Of a stretch of 53,969 nucleotides of DNA, positions 53,917-53,969 are shown piece by piece. Under the pieces are notes generated by a model that was not told the DNA's origin, made no database searches, and worked only from the letters and a program-made list of their open reading frames with translations. The position numbers and the translations under genes were made by a program. Numbering within the stretch: position 1 is the first letter of the stretch; every line of letters begins with the position of its first letter. Source of the DNA: Gemmatimonas sp. Its GTDB lineage: Bacteria; Gemmatimonadota; Gemmatimonadetes; Gemmatimonadales; Gemmatimonadaceae. The stretch spans positions 136,166 through 190,134 of the forward strand of contig JAABRL010000005.1 in the NCBI GenBank assembly GCA_011390935.1, in the 5' to 3' direction.

Positions 53917-53969
53917 GTCCCCGCGAAGCTGCAACGCTCGGGGCCAACTGGCAACGGGGGGGGCGCGAT

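Overview
The window is GC-rich (clearly above 60 percent) chromosomal DNA from a bacterium with an outer membrane. The gene set fits a member of the Gemmatimonadota such as Gemmatimonas: an Oar-type TonB-dependent receptor with a carboxypeptidase-like N-terminal domain, a very large sortilin/VPS10-type propeller protein, many lipoproteins, an S58 peptidase and a prolyl oligopeptidase. That placement is inferred from gene content; no rRNA is present to confirm it. There is no prophage, insertion sequence or CRISPR array. The region is dense, with several genes joined by 1-4 nt stop/start overlaps.

Layout. 1-4570 (minus): S58/DmpA peptidase, a YdeI-like gene that has lost its 3' end and runs in frame into a DUF4349 lipoprotein, and the N-terminal part of a TonB receptor cut by the window edge. 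4577-7035 (plus): holB-moaC (ATGA overlap) and a lytic transglycosylase. 7080-8723 (minus): MltD-like LysM transglycosylase. 8879-9805 (plus): a beta-lactamase-fold serine hydrolase. 9819-15652 (minus): a compact cassette of L,D-transpeptidase, MscS-type channel, histidine kinase and NarL-type regulator. 15832-19065 (plus): the VPS10/sortilin-like protein, followed by a strong hairpin, then (minus) tRNA-Lys(TTT), an HMA metallochaperone and an OmpA lipoprotein.

20417-24507 (minus): rplS-rnhB-ydbS-like-ydbT-like-dienoyl-CoA reductase-like SDR. 24838-33096: prolyl oligopeptidase (plus), then cryptochrome-DASH, a hybrid histidine kinase coupled to a periplasmic-binding lipoprotein, and a MATE exporter (all minus). 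33209-34069 (plus): membrane-anchored zinc metallopeptidase. 34085-37215 (minus): ffh-rpsP-rimM-trmD, the usual operon but without rplS, which lies about 10 kb away. 37524-39983 (plus): lon. 39919-44202 (minus): TrmH-family methyltransferase, prepilin peptidase, HExxH lipoprotein, DUF445 protein.

44258-45930 (plus): M48 lipoprotein peptidase and thiD. 45937-47690 (minus): arsR-arsM-arsN2-like, an arsenic methylation cluster with two matching operator-like inverted repeats. 47722-49975 (minus): a purine salvage operon of a small unknown protein, adenosine deaminase and purine nucleoside phosphorylase. 50241-53018 (plus): udk with a PhoB/PhoR-like pair. 53029-53916 (minus): a CobB-type sirtuin.

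Main themes are envelope maintenance (two lytic transglycosylases, L,D-transpeptidase, MscS, OmpA, several metallopeptidases), signal transduction (three kinase systems), protein targeting and quality control (ffh, lon), and arsenic/metal handling. I saw no single clear-cut new system. The best candidates for something undescribed are the binding-lipoprotein/hybrid-kinase pair without a transporter, the transpeptidase-channel-kinase-regulator cassette, the small protein coupled to adenosine deaminase, and the YdeI-DUF4349 in-frame joining.
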